A stretch of DNA of 64,000 bases from an uncultured Clostridia bacterium (GCA_947589385.1 CANPZW010000001.1:97804-161803); one strand, 5' to 3'; shown: positions 8,648 through 17,267, counted from the stretch's first letter. The notes: generated by a model from the sequence alone, not told the origin. Made by a program: numbers and translations.

Positions 8648-9265
8648 ATGTCGGAAATAACTTCCATAGAGCCGCAGATAAAGGATAAAACCCGCTGCAA
8701 CGTATATGTTGACGGCAAATTTTATTGCGGGATTTTGCTTGAAACAGCGGTAAAATTCGGGCTTAAAGCGGGCATGAAGGTAGATAAATCCCGTCTTGAC
8801 GAAATTCAACTCGAAACGGAAAAGAGCCGTGCGCTCGATAAAGCCATGACGCACCTTTCGGCGTCGATGAAAACAACCAAACAGATGCGCGACTTCCTTG
8901 CCCGCAAGGGATATACGGAAGCGGTGCAAAGCTATGTTTTGGAAAGACTTGAATATTACAAACTTATAGACGACTATGTCTATTGTCGCGCCTATATAGA
9001 GAGCGTGAAAGGCAAGGGCAAACGGGCTTTGGAAGCCGACCTTATAAGGCGGGGCGCGGACGGCGCGGCAATAAGCCGCGCGCTCGGCGAAACCGAAGAG
9101 GACGAAAGCGAAGCTTTTGCCGTGCTTGCAAAGTATCTGCGCGGCAAGCCAAACGACAGACAGACGTTGTACAAGGGTTTTAAATATCTTCTTTCTAAGG
9201 GTTACGGGGCGGAAACGGCTAAGTCTGCGCTTTTAAAATTCGGAGAGAGCGATGAAGATTATTGA
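8648..9265 (+). CDS. recX: Regulatory protein RecX
   Basis: 205 residues, mostly helical, in the pattern of tandem three-helix repeats. Matching segments include ALDKAMTHLSASMKTTKQMR and DFLARKGY..VQSYVLERL..YKLIDDYVYCRAYIES, typical of RecX. RecX binds RecA and blocks filament extension. The gene starts 3 bases after the YigZ-family stop and its last 14 bases overlap birA. recA itself is not in the window. Confidence 0.88.
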   Translation: MSEITSIEPQIKDKTRCNVYVDGKFYCGILLETAVKFGLKAGMKVDKSRLDEIQLETEKSRALDKAMTHLSASMKTTKQMRDFLARKGYTEAVQSYVLERLEYYKLIDDYVYCRAYIESVKGKGKRALEADLIRRGADGAAISRALGETEEDESEAFAVLAKYLRGKPNDRQTLYKGFKYLLSKGYGAETAKSALLKFGESDEDY

Positions 9266-9947
9266 ACTCGACGAGGTGGATTCCACAAACGAGTACTGCA
9301 AACGGCTGGAAACGGACGAGGACGTAGCCGTCATAGCCAAACGCCAGATATCGGGCAAGGGAACAAAGGGCAGGGTTTTCATTTCGGAAAGCGGCGGCGT
9401 ATATCTGTCCGTTATGCGTTTTTATAAGGATTTTATTTGCCGCGACGCCTTTAAAATAATGGTAAATTCCTGCGTTGCGGTATGCAAAACTTTGGAAGCT
9501 TACTCCGTTAAACCGAATATCCGCTGGGCTAACGACGTGCTTGTCGGCGGCAAAAAAATAAGCGGCACTCTCATCGAAAACAGCTTCGGAAAGGGCGGCG
9601 CGCGCTCTATCGTCGGCATAGGGCTTAACGTAAATAACCCAATTCCCGACGAACTTAAAGATACAGCCACAAGCCTGTCGCTCCATACGCTTAAAAAAAT
9701 TTCCGCGGCGGAGGTCGGGTCTGAACTTATCCGAAATCTCGGCAAGGAATATTCCGTATCGGAATATAAAAGCTATATTGACTTTTTCGGGGAGAAGATA
9801 ATTTTAATCACTCCGCAAGGGCAAAGGGAAGCTATCGCGTTAGACGTAACGGACGACGGGCTTTTGAAGGTCAGGGAAGATGACGGCGGCAAAAGTTTGA
9901 TTAGCGCGGCGGAGGTAAGTTTAAGAAACCGATGGAAAGAGTATTGA
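9252..9947 (+). CDS. birA: Biotin--[acetyl-CoA-carboxylase] ligase, catalytic domain only
   Basis: 231 residues. It attaches biotin to the biotin carboxyl carrier of acetyl-CoA or oxaloacetate carboxylases through biotinyl-AMP. Seen: DSTNEY (residues 10-15), SGKGTKGR at 34-41 in place of the usual GRGRxGR loop, and IRWANDVLVGGKKISGTLIEN corresponding to the KWPND..KKIxGILxE core. There is no N-terminal winged helix, so this is a group I enzyme that does not regulate biotin genes. The loop substitution (Lys/Thr for two conserved residues) is unusual. It overlaps recX by 14 and nnrD by 16 bases. Confidence 0.9.
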   Translation: MKIIELDEVDSTNEYCKRLETDEDVAVIAKRQISGKGTKGRVFISESGGVYLSVMRFYKDFICRDAFKIMVNSCVAVCKTLEAYSVKPNIRWANDVLVGGKKISGTLIENSFGKGGARSIVGIGLNVNNPIPDELKDTATSLSLHTLKKISAAEVGSELIRNLGKEYSVSEYKSYIDFFGEKIILITPQGQREAIALDVTDDGLLKVREDDGGKSLISAAEVSLRNRWKEY

Positions 9948-11362
9948 CCAACGCCGAAATGCGGGAAGCGGACAGCTTTACAATAGAAAAACTAAACGTT
10001 CCGTCGCGGGATTTAATGCGCCGCGCGGGGATTGCAATAGCCGACGAAGCCGCAAAATACGGTTCGGGCAAAAAAATAATTGTTGTTTGCGGCACGGGCA
10101 ACAACGGCGGGGACGGATACGTCTGCGCGGAAGAACTTAATCGGCGCGGCTTCGAAGTTTCGGTGTATGCCGTCGGGGGCGCGCTTTCAGCAGACTGTCT
10201 GCGCGAAAAGTCTTGTTATACGGGCGGATATTGTACCGACTTAAAGGGCGAAATTATCGTTGATTGCCTTTTCGGGACGGGGCTTAACCGTCCTTTGGAG
10301 GGAAAGTATTCGGATATAGTAAACGAAATAAACTCCTCGGGCGCTTTCGTAATCTCCGCGGATATTCCAAGCGGACTTAACGGCGACAACGGGCTTGCTA
10401 TGGGCGCGGCGGTCAAAGCCGATGTTACCGTCGCGATAGCCGAATACAAAGTTGGGCATTTTTTGAACGACGGGGCGGATTTGTGCGGTAAAATTGTTAA
10501 AGCCGACATAGGCATAACCTGTATGAGAAGCGGCTATGCGGAAATTTTAAGCGACGCTGACGTAAAGGCTTTTTATCCCCGGCGCAAGAGGAATACGCAT
10601 AAGGGAACTTACGGCACGGCGCAGCTTATCGTCGGCTCGGATAAATATTTGGGCGCGGCGGCGCTCGCCGCGGAAGCGGCTTTGAAGTCGGGTTGCGGAT
10701 ATGTGAAAGTATGCACAAGCGAAAAAGTCAAACTTGCGCTGGCGGCGAAACTTCCGCAGGTAATTTTTTCGGACGAAATAGATTATTCCGCGCAGGCAAT
10801 CGCGATAGGTTGCGGTTGCGGCGTTACAAAAGAACTTTTCGCATATCTTTCCGAAATTTTAAAGAAATATACGGGAACTCTTTTCATAGACGCGGACGGA
10901 TTGAACGCGCTTTCGAAATTCGGATGCGGGCTTCTTTCGGAAAAGAAGTGCCGTGTAACGGTAACTCCGCACATCGGGGAATTTTCACGCCTGACGGGTC
11001 TGGCAACGGCGGAAATTCTCTCCGACCCCGTAAAATCGGCAAAATATTTCGCCTTGAAGTACGGCGTTACCGTTCTTTTGAAAAGCGCGGCAAGCGTGCT
11101 TACGGACGGTTTTAAGACGATAATTCTCAACCGCGGAAATTCCGCGCTTGCAAAGGCGGGCAGCGGCGATATGCTTACGGGTTTTGCCTGCGGCACGGCG
11201 GCGCGCGGAATTGACGGGTTTTTCGCGGCGGCAGCGGCTTCTTATACTTTGGGGCTTTCCGCGGAGATTTGCGCGGAAGAAAAAACGGAATACTGCGTAA
11301 CGGCAAAAGATTTGATAAAAAATCTGCACAGAGCCGTGAGACGTTTGACACAGGGCAAGTAA
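9932..11362 (+). CDS. nnrD: Bifunctional NAD(P)H-hydrate epimerase / ADP-dependent dehydratase
   Basis: Repairs hydrated NADH/NADPH. The N-terminal YjeF epimerase domain (about 1-205) carries GTGNNGGDGYVCA and DCLFGTGLNR, and a conserved Asp lies in SADIPSGLNG. The C-terminal ribokinase-like dehydratase domain (about 220-470) carries TPHIGEFSRL and NSALAKAGSGDMLTG (about 402-417). The 476 residues match the fused two-domain form common in bacteria. Its 3' end contains the promoter of the downstream Mn riboswitch transcript (11345-11373). Confidence 0.95.
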   Translation: MERVLTNAEMREADSFTIEKLNVPSRDLMRRAGIAIADEAAKYGSGKKIIVVCGTGNNGGDGYVCAEELNRRGFEVSVYAVGGALSADCLREKSCYTGGYCTDLKGEIIVDCLFGTGLNRPLEGKYSDIVNEINSSGAFVISADIPSGLNGDNGLAMGAAVKADVTVAIAEYKVGHFLNDGADLCGKIVKADIGITCMRSGYAEILSDADVKAFYPRRKRNTHKGTYGTAQLIVGSDKYLGAAALAAEAALKSGCGYVKVCTSEKVKLALAAKLPQVIFSDEIDYSAQAIAIGCGCGVTKELFAYLSEILKKYTGTLFIDADGLNALSKFGCGLLSEKKCRVTVTPHIGEFSRLTGLATAEILSDPVKSAKYFALKYGVTVLLKSAASVLTDGFKTIILNRGNSALAKAGSGDMLTGFACGTAARGIDGFFAAAAASYTLGLSAEICAEEKTEYCVTAKDLIKNLHRAVRRLTQGK

Positions 11363-11373
11363 TTTGCTATATT
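11345..11373 (+). promoter_or_regulatory. Sigma-A promoter of the Mn riboswitch/exchanger transcript
   Basis: TTGACA at 11345-11350, 17 bases, TATATT at 11368-11373, overlapping the last codons of nnrD. The predicted start near 11381 coincides with the first base of the riboswitch P1 helix. Confidence 0.85.
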
Positions 11374-11380
11374 TAATGCG

Positions 11381-11474
11381 TTGAAGGGGAGTAGTTACAA
11401 GAGCGGCTACGACATAACCGGCGCAAAGCCCGGAGCCGCACCCGTAAATTATCCCGCGGGAACAAGACCTTCGA
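11381..11474 (+). ncRNA. yybP-ykoY manganese riboswitch aptamer
   Basis: GAAGGGGAGTAG at 11383-11394 and ACAAGACCTTC at 11462-11472 are the two conserved halves of the yybP-ykoY (Mn2+) aptamer. P1 pairs 11383-11387 with 11468-11472. Between them lie GGCTACGACATAACCGG and CGCAAAGCCCGG, forming the arms. The 3' strand of P1 is also the start of the 5' arm of the terminator at 11463-11506, so Mn2+ binding should stabilise P1, block the terminator and switch expression on. That is the usual logic for Mn2+ efflux genes. Confidence 0.9.
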
Positions 11475-11512
11475 CTTAAATTTTGCGATTTAAGTCGAAG
11501 GTCTTGTTTTTA
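11463..11512 (+). terminator. Riboswitch-controlled intrinsic terminator
   Basis: An 18-bp stem (11463-11480 with 11489-11506) with an 8-base loop, followed by TTTTTATCTT. Its 5' arm contains the P1 3' strand of the aptamer, so the two folds are mutually exclusive. The exchanger ATG follows 24 bases after the stem, with AAAGAGG as ribosome binding site. Confidence 0.9.
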
Positions 11513-11529
11513 TCTTAAAGAGGTAAAAA

Positions 11530-12735
11530 ATGGATTTTAAAGTAATTTTGCCGAACGCGGGAGCGTGTTGGGCGGTAAACCTGATATTGCTTTTGTCTGG
11601 TTTCGTACTTTTGGTTAAGGGCGCGGACTTTTTTGTGGACGGCGCGGCGGGAATCGCAAAAAAGCTGAATATCTCCACTTTCATAATAGGCGTCACGGTA
11701 GTGGCGGTGGGCACGTCAATTCCCGAACTTGCCGTGACGGTAGTTGACGCTGTCAAACCCGAAGGCGGCGCGGTAATTATAGGAAATATCATCGGCAGCA
11801 ACGCGCTGAATATCCTTTTGATACTCGGCGTTTCCGCGCTTATCTGCAATCTTCCGTCCGAAAAATCCACCCGAACGGTAGATATGCCCTTTCTGATAAT
11901 CGTTTCCGTACTGTTTTTGATTTTGGGCGTTTTCGTAGGTAATTACCGTACGGGTCGCACGCCCGACGGCAGATTTTTCTTCGACGGCACTATGACCTGG
12001 TATTGCGGGCTTATACTTTTGGTGCTGTATGCGCTTTTTACCGCCTACAATATCGTTTTGGCGAAAAAGCAGTCCAAAGCCCGCCTTGAACAGGCTGCGG
12101 CAATATCGGTATCGTCCGACCTCGGGGTCGCCGCCGCCGACTCTGCGGACTTGAAATGGTATAAAAAAATCGGACCTTGGTATGAAAAAATGAAATCCCG
12201 CACATGGTTTTTGATAGCAATATCGGCAGCGGGACTTGCTACGGTGGTGCTGGGGGCGCAACTCGTCGTGGATAGCGCTACGGTTATTGCCGAAAATCTT
12301 ATAGGGATTCCGACGGAAATAGTTGCCATGACGGTCGTTGCCTTCGGAACCTCCCTGCCCGAGCTGATAACATCCGTTTCGGCGGCGAGAAAGGGGGATG
12401 TCGGCATTGCCACGGGCAATATAATCGGCAGTAATATAGCAAACCTTCTTTTGATAGGCGGTATAGGCGCACTCTGCACGGGTTCGCGCGGGATTCCTTT
12501 CACTATGGAAGGATTGGTTGGCGGTATGGTTTCCGTTTATGCCGCCCTTCTCATTTTCGGTTTTTCCGTTGGCAGTCGGGAAAAAAGCCTCGGCAAGGCG
12601 GCGGGCGTCGTCATGCTCCTTTCATTTGCGGCATATTACGCGTTTGTATTTTTAAATCAATACGTTTTCTATTGGTATCTGCCGTCCGAAATAAGTTCGG
12701 CTGTTGAGTATTTTACAAAGTTCGTCTGCGTATAA
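11530..12735 (+). CDS. CaCA-superfamily cation exchanger, probably Mn2+/Ca2+ efflux
   Basis: A 401-residue membrane protein with the two inverted alpha repeats of sodium/calcium exchangers: GTSIPELAVTVVDAV (about residue 60) followed by GNIIGSNALNILLILG, and GTSLPELITSVSAA (about 272) followed by GNIIGSNIANLLLIGG. Each repeat has about five helices, with a longer middle cytoplasmic part (about 160-225) rich in charged residues. The architecture matches the YrbG group. Annotated relatives are usually called Ca2+/Na+ antiporters, but control by a Mn2+ riboswitch points to Mn2+ extrusion as at least one role. Single-gene transcript with its own promoter. Confidence 0.9.
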   Translation: MDFKVILPNAGACWAVNLILLLSGFVLLVKGADFFVDGAAGIAKKLNISTFIIGVTVVAVGTSIPELAVTVVDAVKPEGGAVIIGNIIGSNALNILLILGVSALICNLPSEKSTRTVDMPFLIIVSVLFLILGVFVGNYRTGRTPDGRFFFDGTMTWYCGLILLVLYALFTAYNIVLAKKQSKARLEQAAAISVSSDLGVAAADSADLKWYKKIGPWYEKMKSRTWFLIAISAAGLATVVLGAQLVVDSATVIAENLIGIPTEIVAMTVVAFGTSLPELITSVSAARKGDVGIATGNIIGSNIANLLLIGGIGALCTGSRGIPFTMEGLVGGMVSVYAALLIFGFSVGSREKSLGKAAGVVMLLSFAAYYAFVFLNQYVFYWYLPSEISSAVEYFTKFVCV

Positions 12736-12811
12736 AACGCCGCCGTTCGGTCAACAATATTTGTAAGGCAGTACATATAATAAAATATACCCTGCCGACA
12801 AAGAGGTTGAT

Positions 12812-13159
12812 ATGACTATTAAGCGCGGAGAACTCTACTATGCCGACTTATCGCCGGTTGTAGGCAGCGAGCAGGGCGGGGTACGCCCCGTACTCGTGGT
12901 GCAGAACGACGTGGGCAATAAATATTCCCCCACGGTCATAGCGGCGGCGGTAACAAGCAAGATAAACAAGGCGAAGCTTCCTACCCATATAGAACTTCCT
13001 TCGTCCGCATACGGACTTCAAAAGGACAGCGTAATTCTTCTCGAACAGATAAGGACGCTCGACAAGCGCAGGCTTAAAGAGAGGATAGGCGAGCTTCCGC
13101 TTTCAACGATGAACAGGGTTGACAGAGCAATTCTGATAAGCCTCGGATTCGAAAAATAA
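12812..13159 (+). CDS. mazF: MazF/PemK-family mRNA interferase (NdoA-like), no adjacent antitoxin
   Basis: 115 residues, full family length. Motifs: the [29 protein letters not shown] block, the [16 protein letters not shown] beta region, and [18 protein letters not shown]. This is the single-stranded RNA endoribonuclease fold of B. subtilis EndoA. The usual antitoxin gene directly upstream is missing: only 76 bases separate it from the exchanger gene and they encode nothing plausible. TATAAT at 12776-12781 gives a possible promoter with a poor -35. AAAGAGGTTGAT precedes the ATG. A GC-rich terminator follows. Confidence 0.93.
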   Translation: MTIKRGELYYADLSPVVGSEQGGVRPVLVVQNDVGNKYSPTVIAAAVTSKINKAKLPTHIELPSSAYGLQKDSVILLEQIRTLDKRRLKERIGELPLSTMNRVDRAILISLGFEK

Positions 13160-13162
13160 ACC

Positions 13163-13198
13163 GTGCGGCGCGCAAAATTTTGCGCGCCGCACTCTTTT
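13163..13198 (+). terminator. Terminator after mazF
   Basis: A 13-bp stem (13163-13175 with 13180-13192, GTGCGGCGCGCAA and complement) followed by TCTTTTCGG, starting 3 bases after the mazF stop. Confidence 0.8.
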
Positions 13199-13228
13199 CG
13201 GTATTTTATCGTAAAGCCCCAAAGATTA

Positions 13229-13257
13229 TTGACAAAACCGACCTTTTAATATATCAT
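13229..13257 (+). promoter_or_regulatory. Sigma-A promoter of lspA, predicted start on the ATG
   Basis: TTGACA at 13229-13234, 17 bases, TATCAT at 13252-13257. Only six bases (ATTTCT) separate the -10 from the lspA ATG at 13264, which puts the expected transcription start at the A of the start codon and leaves no room for a ribosome binding site. Confidence 0.75.
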
Positions 13258-13263
13258 ATTTCT

Positions 13264-13947
13264 ATGCTTAAACCGAAATATAAACCGAATTTCAGCGTTA
13301 AGGCTGCGATTTTGTTGGCGGTATGCGCAGTCCTTGTCGCCGCGGATTTACTTACAAAGCATTTCGAAGAGGCGGACGGCTGGTTCCTCGTGATAATACC
13401 CGGCTGGATACAGCTTGTGGGCGGAGTGCGCAACCAGGGCTGTGCGTTCAGCTTTTTAAACGACAAACCGGAAATCGGTCAACCTGTTTTAATTACCCTG
13501 ACCTGCCTTATGCTGGTTTTTCTCGTCCTGCTGTTTCTTTTTTTGCAGGATAAAAATATAGTACTCAAAATCGCCGTTTCGGTGGTTATCGCGGGGGCTG
13601 TGGGCAATCTTGTCGATAGGTTCATGCTCCGCGAGGTGCGCGACTTTATAGGACTTAATATGCTTTTCAACGGTAATCTTGTGTATTGCAACCTTGCCGA
13701 CTTTTACATAGTTATAGGGGCGGTTCTGGCAGTCATAGATTTGCTGTTTCTCAACGAATGGGCGGTATTTCCGCTTACCAGTCGCGCCAAGGAAGCGCAG
13801 GCGAAACGCCGCGAAGCGGATTTAGCCGAAGGAACAAAAACGGACGGAACGCCAAAAGAAACAACCGAGGTTACGCCGGAAGAAAAAACGGAACAACAGG
13901 AAGAAACCGTAGCGGAAGAGACGGAAAAGAGCGATGGAAACGTTTGA
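13264..13947 (+). CDS. lspA: Lipoprotein signal peptidase (signal peptidase II)
   Basis: Membrane aspartyl protease that cuts signal peptides from prolipoproteins. 227 residues from ATG 13264; an upstream in-frame ATG at 13180 would place the start before the promoter, so I rejected it. Four transmembrane helices. The catalytic aspartates are visible: D118 in AGAVGNLVDRF and D146 in CNLADFYIVIGA. It has an unusual hydrophilic Glu/Thr-rich tail of about 55 residues (about 173-227) after the last helix. No ribosome binding site; the message may be leaderless. It overlaps rluD by 14 bases. Confidence 0.94.
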   Translation: MLKPKYKPNFSVKAAILLAVCAVLVAADLLTKHFEEADGWFLVIIPGWIQLVGGVRNQGCAFSFLNDKPEIGQPVLITLTCLMLVFLVLLFLFLQDKNIVLKIAVSVVIAGAVGNLVDRFMLREVRDFIGLNMLFNGNLVYCNLADFYIVIGAVLAVIDLLFLNEWAVFPLTSRAKEAQAKRREADLAEGTKTDGTPKETTEVTPEEKTEQQEETVAEETEKSDGNV

Positions 13948-14848
13948 GTTTGTTGCGCGCGGCGGCTATGACCGCGCCGACGTTTTTATCTGCGAAAATC
14001 TTGCGGGGCAAACCCGTTCGGCGGTAAAAAAGCTTTTCGTGAGCGGTTACGTCTTAATAAATGGCAAGACCGCCAAGCCTTCGCAGACGGTGCAAGCGGG
14101 CGACTATGCGCGCGTAACTCTGCCGGACGCTGTGGAATACCGCGCCAAGCCCGAGGATATAAATATAGAAATAGTCTATGAGGACGGGGATATCGCCGTC
14201 GTGAACAAGCCGCAGGGCATGACTGTACACGCTGGCAACGGCAACCTCGAAGGCACGCTTGTAAACGCGCTTTTATACAGGCTTGACAGTTTAAGCGGAA
14301 TAAACGGCGTTCTCCGCCCGGGAATCGTGCACAGGATAGACAAGGATACTTCGGGGCTTCTCGTAGTCGCTAAAAACAACGCGGCGCATTTAAGTCTTTC
14401 AAAACAAATAGAGGAAAAGACCTGCCGCAGAACATATCTTGCGCTGTTGGAGGGAATAGTTAAGCCCGATAGCGGCACTATTACTACCTATATAGGCAGA
14501 GACCCGCGCGACAGGGTTAAAATGGCTATCGTAGAGCCTTCCAAGGGCAAAATCGCAATAACCGACTATACAGTGTTAAAGCGTTTTGTGCAGGGCTTTA
14601 CGCTGTGCCGTTTCGATTTGCATACGGGGCGTACCCATCAGATACGCGTTCACGCCCGCCATATGGGGCATCCCGTGGTCGGCGATTCGGTTTACGGTAT
14701 TAAAAAGCAAAAATTCAATTTGAACGGACAGCTTCTGCACGCCTGGCGGCTTACGCTTACTCATCCGCGCACGGGCGAGGAAATGAACTTTGAAGCGCCG
14801 TTGCCCGATTATTTTACTGCGGTGCTTTCAAAGCTGGACGAAATATAA
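13934..14848 (+). CDS. rluD: 23S rRNA pseudouridine synthase, RluA/RluD family
   Basis: 304 residues. An N-terminal S4 RNA-binding domain (about 1-75, VKKLFVSGYVLINGK) is followed by the catalytic domain with the signature HRIDKDTSGLL (133-143; catalytic Asp136) and the RTHQIRVHARHMGHPVVGD block. It isomerises specific uridines in large-subunit rRNA. The lspA-rluD pairing is common in Firmicutes (lspA-ylyB), and the two genes overlap here. Exact target uridines cannot be read from sequence. Confidence 0.92.
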   Translation: METFEFVARGGYDRADVFICENLAGQTRSAVKKLFVSGYVLINGKTAKPSQTVQAGDYARVTLPDAVEYRAKPEDINIEIVYEDGDIAVVNKPQGMTVHAGNGNLEGTLVNALLYRLDSLSGINGVLRPGIVHRIDKDTSGLLVVAKNNAAHLSLSKQIEEKTCRRTYLALLEGIVKPDSGTITTYIGRDPRDRVKMAIVEPSKGKIAITDYTVLKRFVQGFTLCRFDLHTGRTHQIRVHARHMGHPVVGDSVYGIKKQKFNLNGQLLHAWRLTLTHPRTGEEMNFEAPLPDYFTAVLSKLDEI

Positions 14849-14881
14849 TTACGGCTCAACCCGCAAAATAAAAGGTGATTT

Positions 14882-15226
14882 ATGAAAAAGAAGAAAAAGG
14901 AAGAGGCAGGGGAAGAGAAGAACGCGCCTAAGAAAATTTCAAAGAGTTCATTATCCAAATTTTGCGCTTTCTGGGGAGTAACTTTTGCGGCTTTGCTGTT
15001 TCTTGTAAACGGCATATTGCAGCTTTTGAAAGAACGCTTCGGCGTCAATCCCAACGGGATAGAAAAGTGGATTGTCGGAATCGACTTTGTCTCCAAGCTT
15101 GCGCTGCTTATAGCGGTGGGCGTTCCCGCTTTGGGCTACGTCAACGATAAAAAAATCGGCTGGAAAATCGTTTACATACTTTCCATAACTTTTTACGCTT
15201 GTTTTTGCGTTTACAGATTATTTTGA
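14882..15226 (+). CDS. Small membrane protein, unknown
   Basis: 114 residues. A highly basic N-terminus (MKKKKKEEAGEEKN, then KKISKSS) is followed by about three predicted membrane spans (CAFWGVTFAALLFLVNGIL, DFVSKLALLIAVGVPALGY, IVYILSITFYACFCVYRLF). I do not recognise a family. AAGGTGAT before the ATG supports the start. It lies between rluD and der in the same direction, 13 bases before der, and is probably part of the lspA-to-plsY transcript. Confidence 0.75.
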   Translation: MKKKKKEEAGEEKNAPKKISKSSLSKFCAFWGVTFAALLFLVNGILQLLKERFGVNPNGIEKWIVGIDFVSKLALLIAVGVPALGYVNDKKIGWKIVYILSITFYACFCVYRLF

Positions 15227-15238
15227 TAAGAGATTATT

Positions 15239-16552
15239 ATGGCAAATCCTTTGATAGCAATCGTCGGCAGACCCAACGTGGGCAAAAGCACATTTTTCAA
15301 TAAGGTCGCCGGCAGAAAAATTTCGATAACCGAGGACAGACCCGGCGTTACGCGCGACAGACTTTACGCTGACTCGGAATGGCGGGGAAAAGCTTTCACC
15401 ATGGTCGATACCGGCGGCATAGAAATGCGGTCGGAAGATACTATGTGGCGGGAAATAAAAAAACAGGCGGAAGTCGCCATCGACACCGCGCAGGTAATTT
15501 TGTTTTTCGTTGACGGTAGGGAAGGGCTTACCACATCCGATTACGACGTGGCGGAAATGCTTCGCCGCTCCAAAAAACCCGTAATTCTCGTCGTAAACAA
15601 AATCGACGAATATTCCGAGGACAAGGTATTCGAATTTTATTCGCTCGGTCTGGGCGAACCGTACCCCGTATCGGCTGAACACGGCAAGGGCATAGGCGAC
15701 GTTCTTGACGAAGCGGTAAGCTGGTTTGAAAAAGGGCAGAATGAGGACGGCGACAGCTTGAAAATCGCGGTCGTGGGCAAGCCCAACGCGGGCAAAAGCA
15801 GCCTTGTAAACAGACTTCTCGGGTTTGAGCGTTCTATTGTTACCGATATCGCGGGCACTACCCGCGACGCGATAGACACGCGCTTTTCCTATGAGGGAAA
15901 AAATTACACGATAATCGATACGGCGGGTATCCGCAAGAAAAGCAAGGTTGAGGACGACGTGGAATATTATTCGGTAATGCGCGCATTCGACGCCGTGCGC
16001 CGCGCCGACGTATGTATTCTCGTTGTGGATAGCACCGAGGGGCTTACCGAACAGGATACGAAAATCATAGGTTACGTGCATGAACAGGGCAAGCCGTCGC
16101 TTATCGTTATGAATAAGTGGGATTTGGTTGAAAAGGATACCAACACAATCAACGCCTTTGAAAAAAAGCTTAAAGAGGATTTGAAGTTTATGGATTATTT
16201 CAAATCCGTCTATATTTCGGCAAAAACGGGTCAGCGCACGGAAAAACTTTTATCCCTTGTTGACGAGGTGTATGCCCATGCCTGTTACCGCGTGGCAACG
16301 GGTACGCTTAACGACCTGATATCGGATACGATTCGCGCCAACGAACCGCCCTCATACAACGGCAGGCGGCTGAAAGTCTATTATTCCTCGCAGGTTTCCG
16401 TAAACCCGCCCACTTTCGTGCTTTTTGTAAATTCCGCAGACCTAATGCATTTTTCATACGAAAGATTTCTCGAAAACACTTTAAGGCGCAACTTTGATTT
16501 TTCGGGAACTCCCATAAAAATTCTTACGAGGGAAAAATCGAAAGATGAGTGA
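15239..16552 (+). CDS. der: Ribosome-assembly GTPase Der (EngA)
   Basis: 437 residues. Two tandem GTPase domains: G1 motifs GRPNVGKST (about 9-17) and GKPNAGKSS (about 180-188), G3 motifs DTGGI and DTAGI, G4 motifs NKID and NKWD. A C-terminal KH-like domain (about 350-437) completes the fold. Der matures the 50S subunit. It overlaps plsY by 8 bases; der next to plsY is a conserved Clostridia/Bacilli arrangement. Confidence 0.97.
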   Translation: MANPLIAIVGRPNVGKSTFFNKVAGRKISITEDRPGVTRDRLYADSEWRGKAFTMVDTGGIEMRSEDTMWREIKKQAEVAIDTAQVILFFVDGREGLTTSDYDVAEMLRRSKKPVILVVNKIDEYSEDKVFEFYSLGLGEPYPVSAEHGKGIGDVLDEAVSWFEKGQNEDGDSLKIAVVGKPNAGKSSLVNRLLGFERSIVTDIAGTTRDAIDTRFSYEGKNYTIIDTAGIRKKSKVEDDVEYYSVMRAFDAVRRADVCILVVDSTEGLTEQDTKIIGYVHEQGKPSLIVMNKWDLVEKDTNTINAFEKKLKEDLKFMDYFKSVYISAKTGQRTEKLLSLVDEVYAHACYRVATGTLNDLISDTIRANEPPSYNGRRLKVYYSSQVSVNPPTFVLFVNSADLMHFSYERFLENTLRRNFDFSGTPIKILTREKSKDE

Positions 16553-17267
16553 ACTTTCATTCTCCGACAGCTGGTATTGGTTTTTGTTGGGTGCGGTAAT
16601 TTGCTATTTTATAGGCTGTTTTAACTTTGCCGTGCTTATTTCGCATTTTAAAAACAAGGATATCCGCGTGCAGGGCAGCGGCAATCCGGGCGCAATGAAC
16701 ATGACCCGCACGTTCGGACTTAAAATAGGCGCGGTGAACTTTTTCTGCGACGTTTTTAAAGGAGGGATACCCGCGCTTGTGGGCTGGATAATTTTCAAAA
16801 ATTATTATTTCGAAGGCACGAACTTCCTTGTTTCCGACTTTGTGCGTTATCTTTTCGGCCTGATGGTTATCGTGGGGCACGTTTTCCCCGTTACCATGAA
16901 ATTCAGGGGCGGCAAGGGCATTGCCTCCACAATGGGGCTTCTCGCGTTCTCACTCGCGTGTGATAAGTGGTGGTATTTTATAATCGCTTTTTTTATGCTT
17001 GTGGGGGTATTGACGTTTATAATCGTTACGGAAATGGGCAGCCTCGGCTCTCTTCTCGGAGTTTCGGCTCTTTCGGCTTTCCAAGCCGTAGTTTTCGTTC
17101 TGAGATACGAAGGAAATCTTTTTAACGTTTGGGTCATAGTTACCCTTATGGCGTTATTCGCGATAAATCTGATTACCTGGTTTGCCCACCGTAAAAATAT
17201 TTTAAGGCTGCTTGCGGGCGAAGAACATCATACTTCCGTCCGAAAACATAGACATTCGAAAGCGTGA
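16545..17267 (+). CDS. plsY: Glycerol-3-phosphate acyltransferase PlsY
   Basis: Membrane enzyme using acyl-phosphate to acylate glycerol 3-phosphate, the first step of phospholipid synthesis in Gram-positives. 240 residues, slightly longer than usual. Three conserved motifs: QGSGNPGAMNMTRTFG, VIVGHVFPVTMKFRGGKGIAST, and the third-loop region around TEMGSLGSLLG. Multiple membrane helices. A His/Lys-rich C-terminal tail (HHTSVRKHRHSKA) is unusual. Last gene of the transcript; a terminator follows at 17279. Confidence 0.94.
   Translation: MSELSFSDSWYWFLLGAVICYFIGCFNFAVLISHFKNKDIRVQGSGNPGAMNMTRTFGLKIGAVNFFCDVFKGGIPALVGWIIFKNYYFEGTNFLVSDFVRYLFGLMVIVGHVFPVTMKFRGGKGIASTMGLLAFSLACDKWWYFIIAFFMLVGVLTFIIVTEMGSLGSLLGVSALSAFQAVVFVLRYEGNLFNVWVIVTLMALFAINLITWFAHRKNILRLLAGEEHHTSVRKHRHSKA

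Noticed and set aside
15218..16081. A 287-codon open frame on the - strand
   Set aside because: Antisense shadow of der; no family pattern or ribosome binding site.
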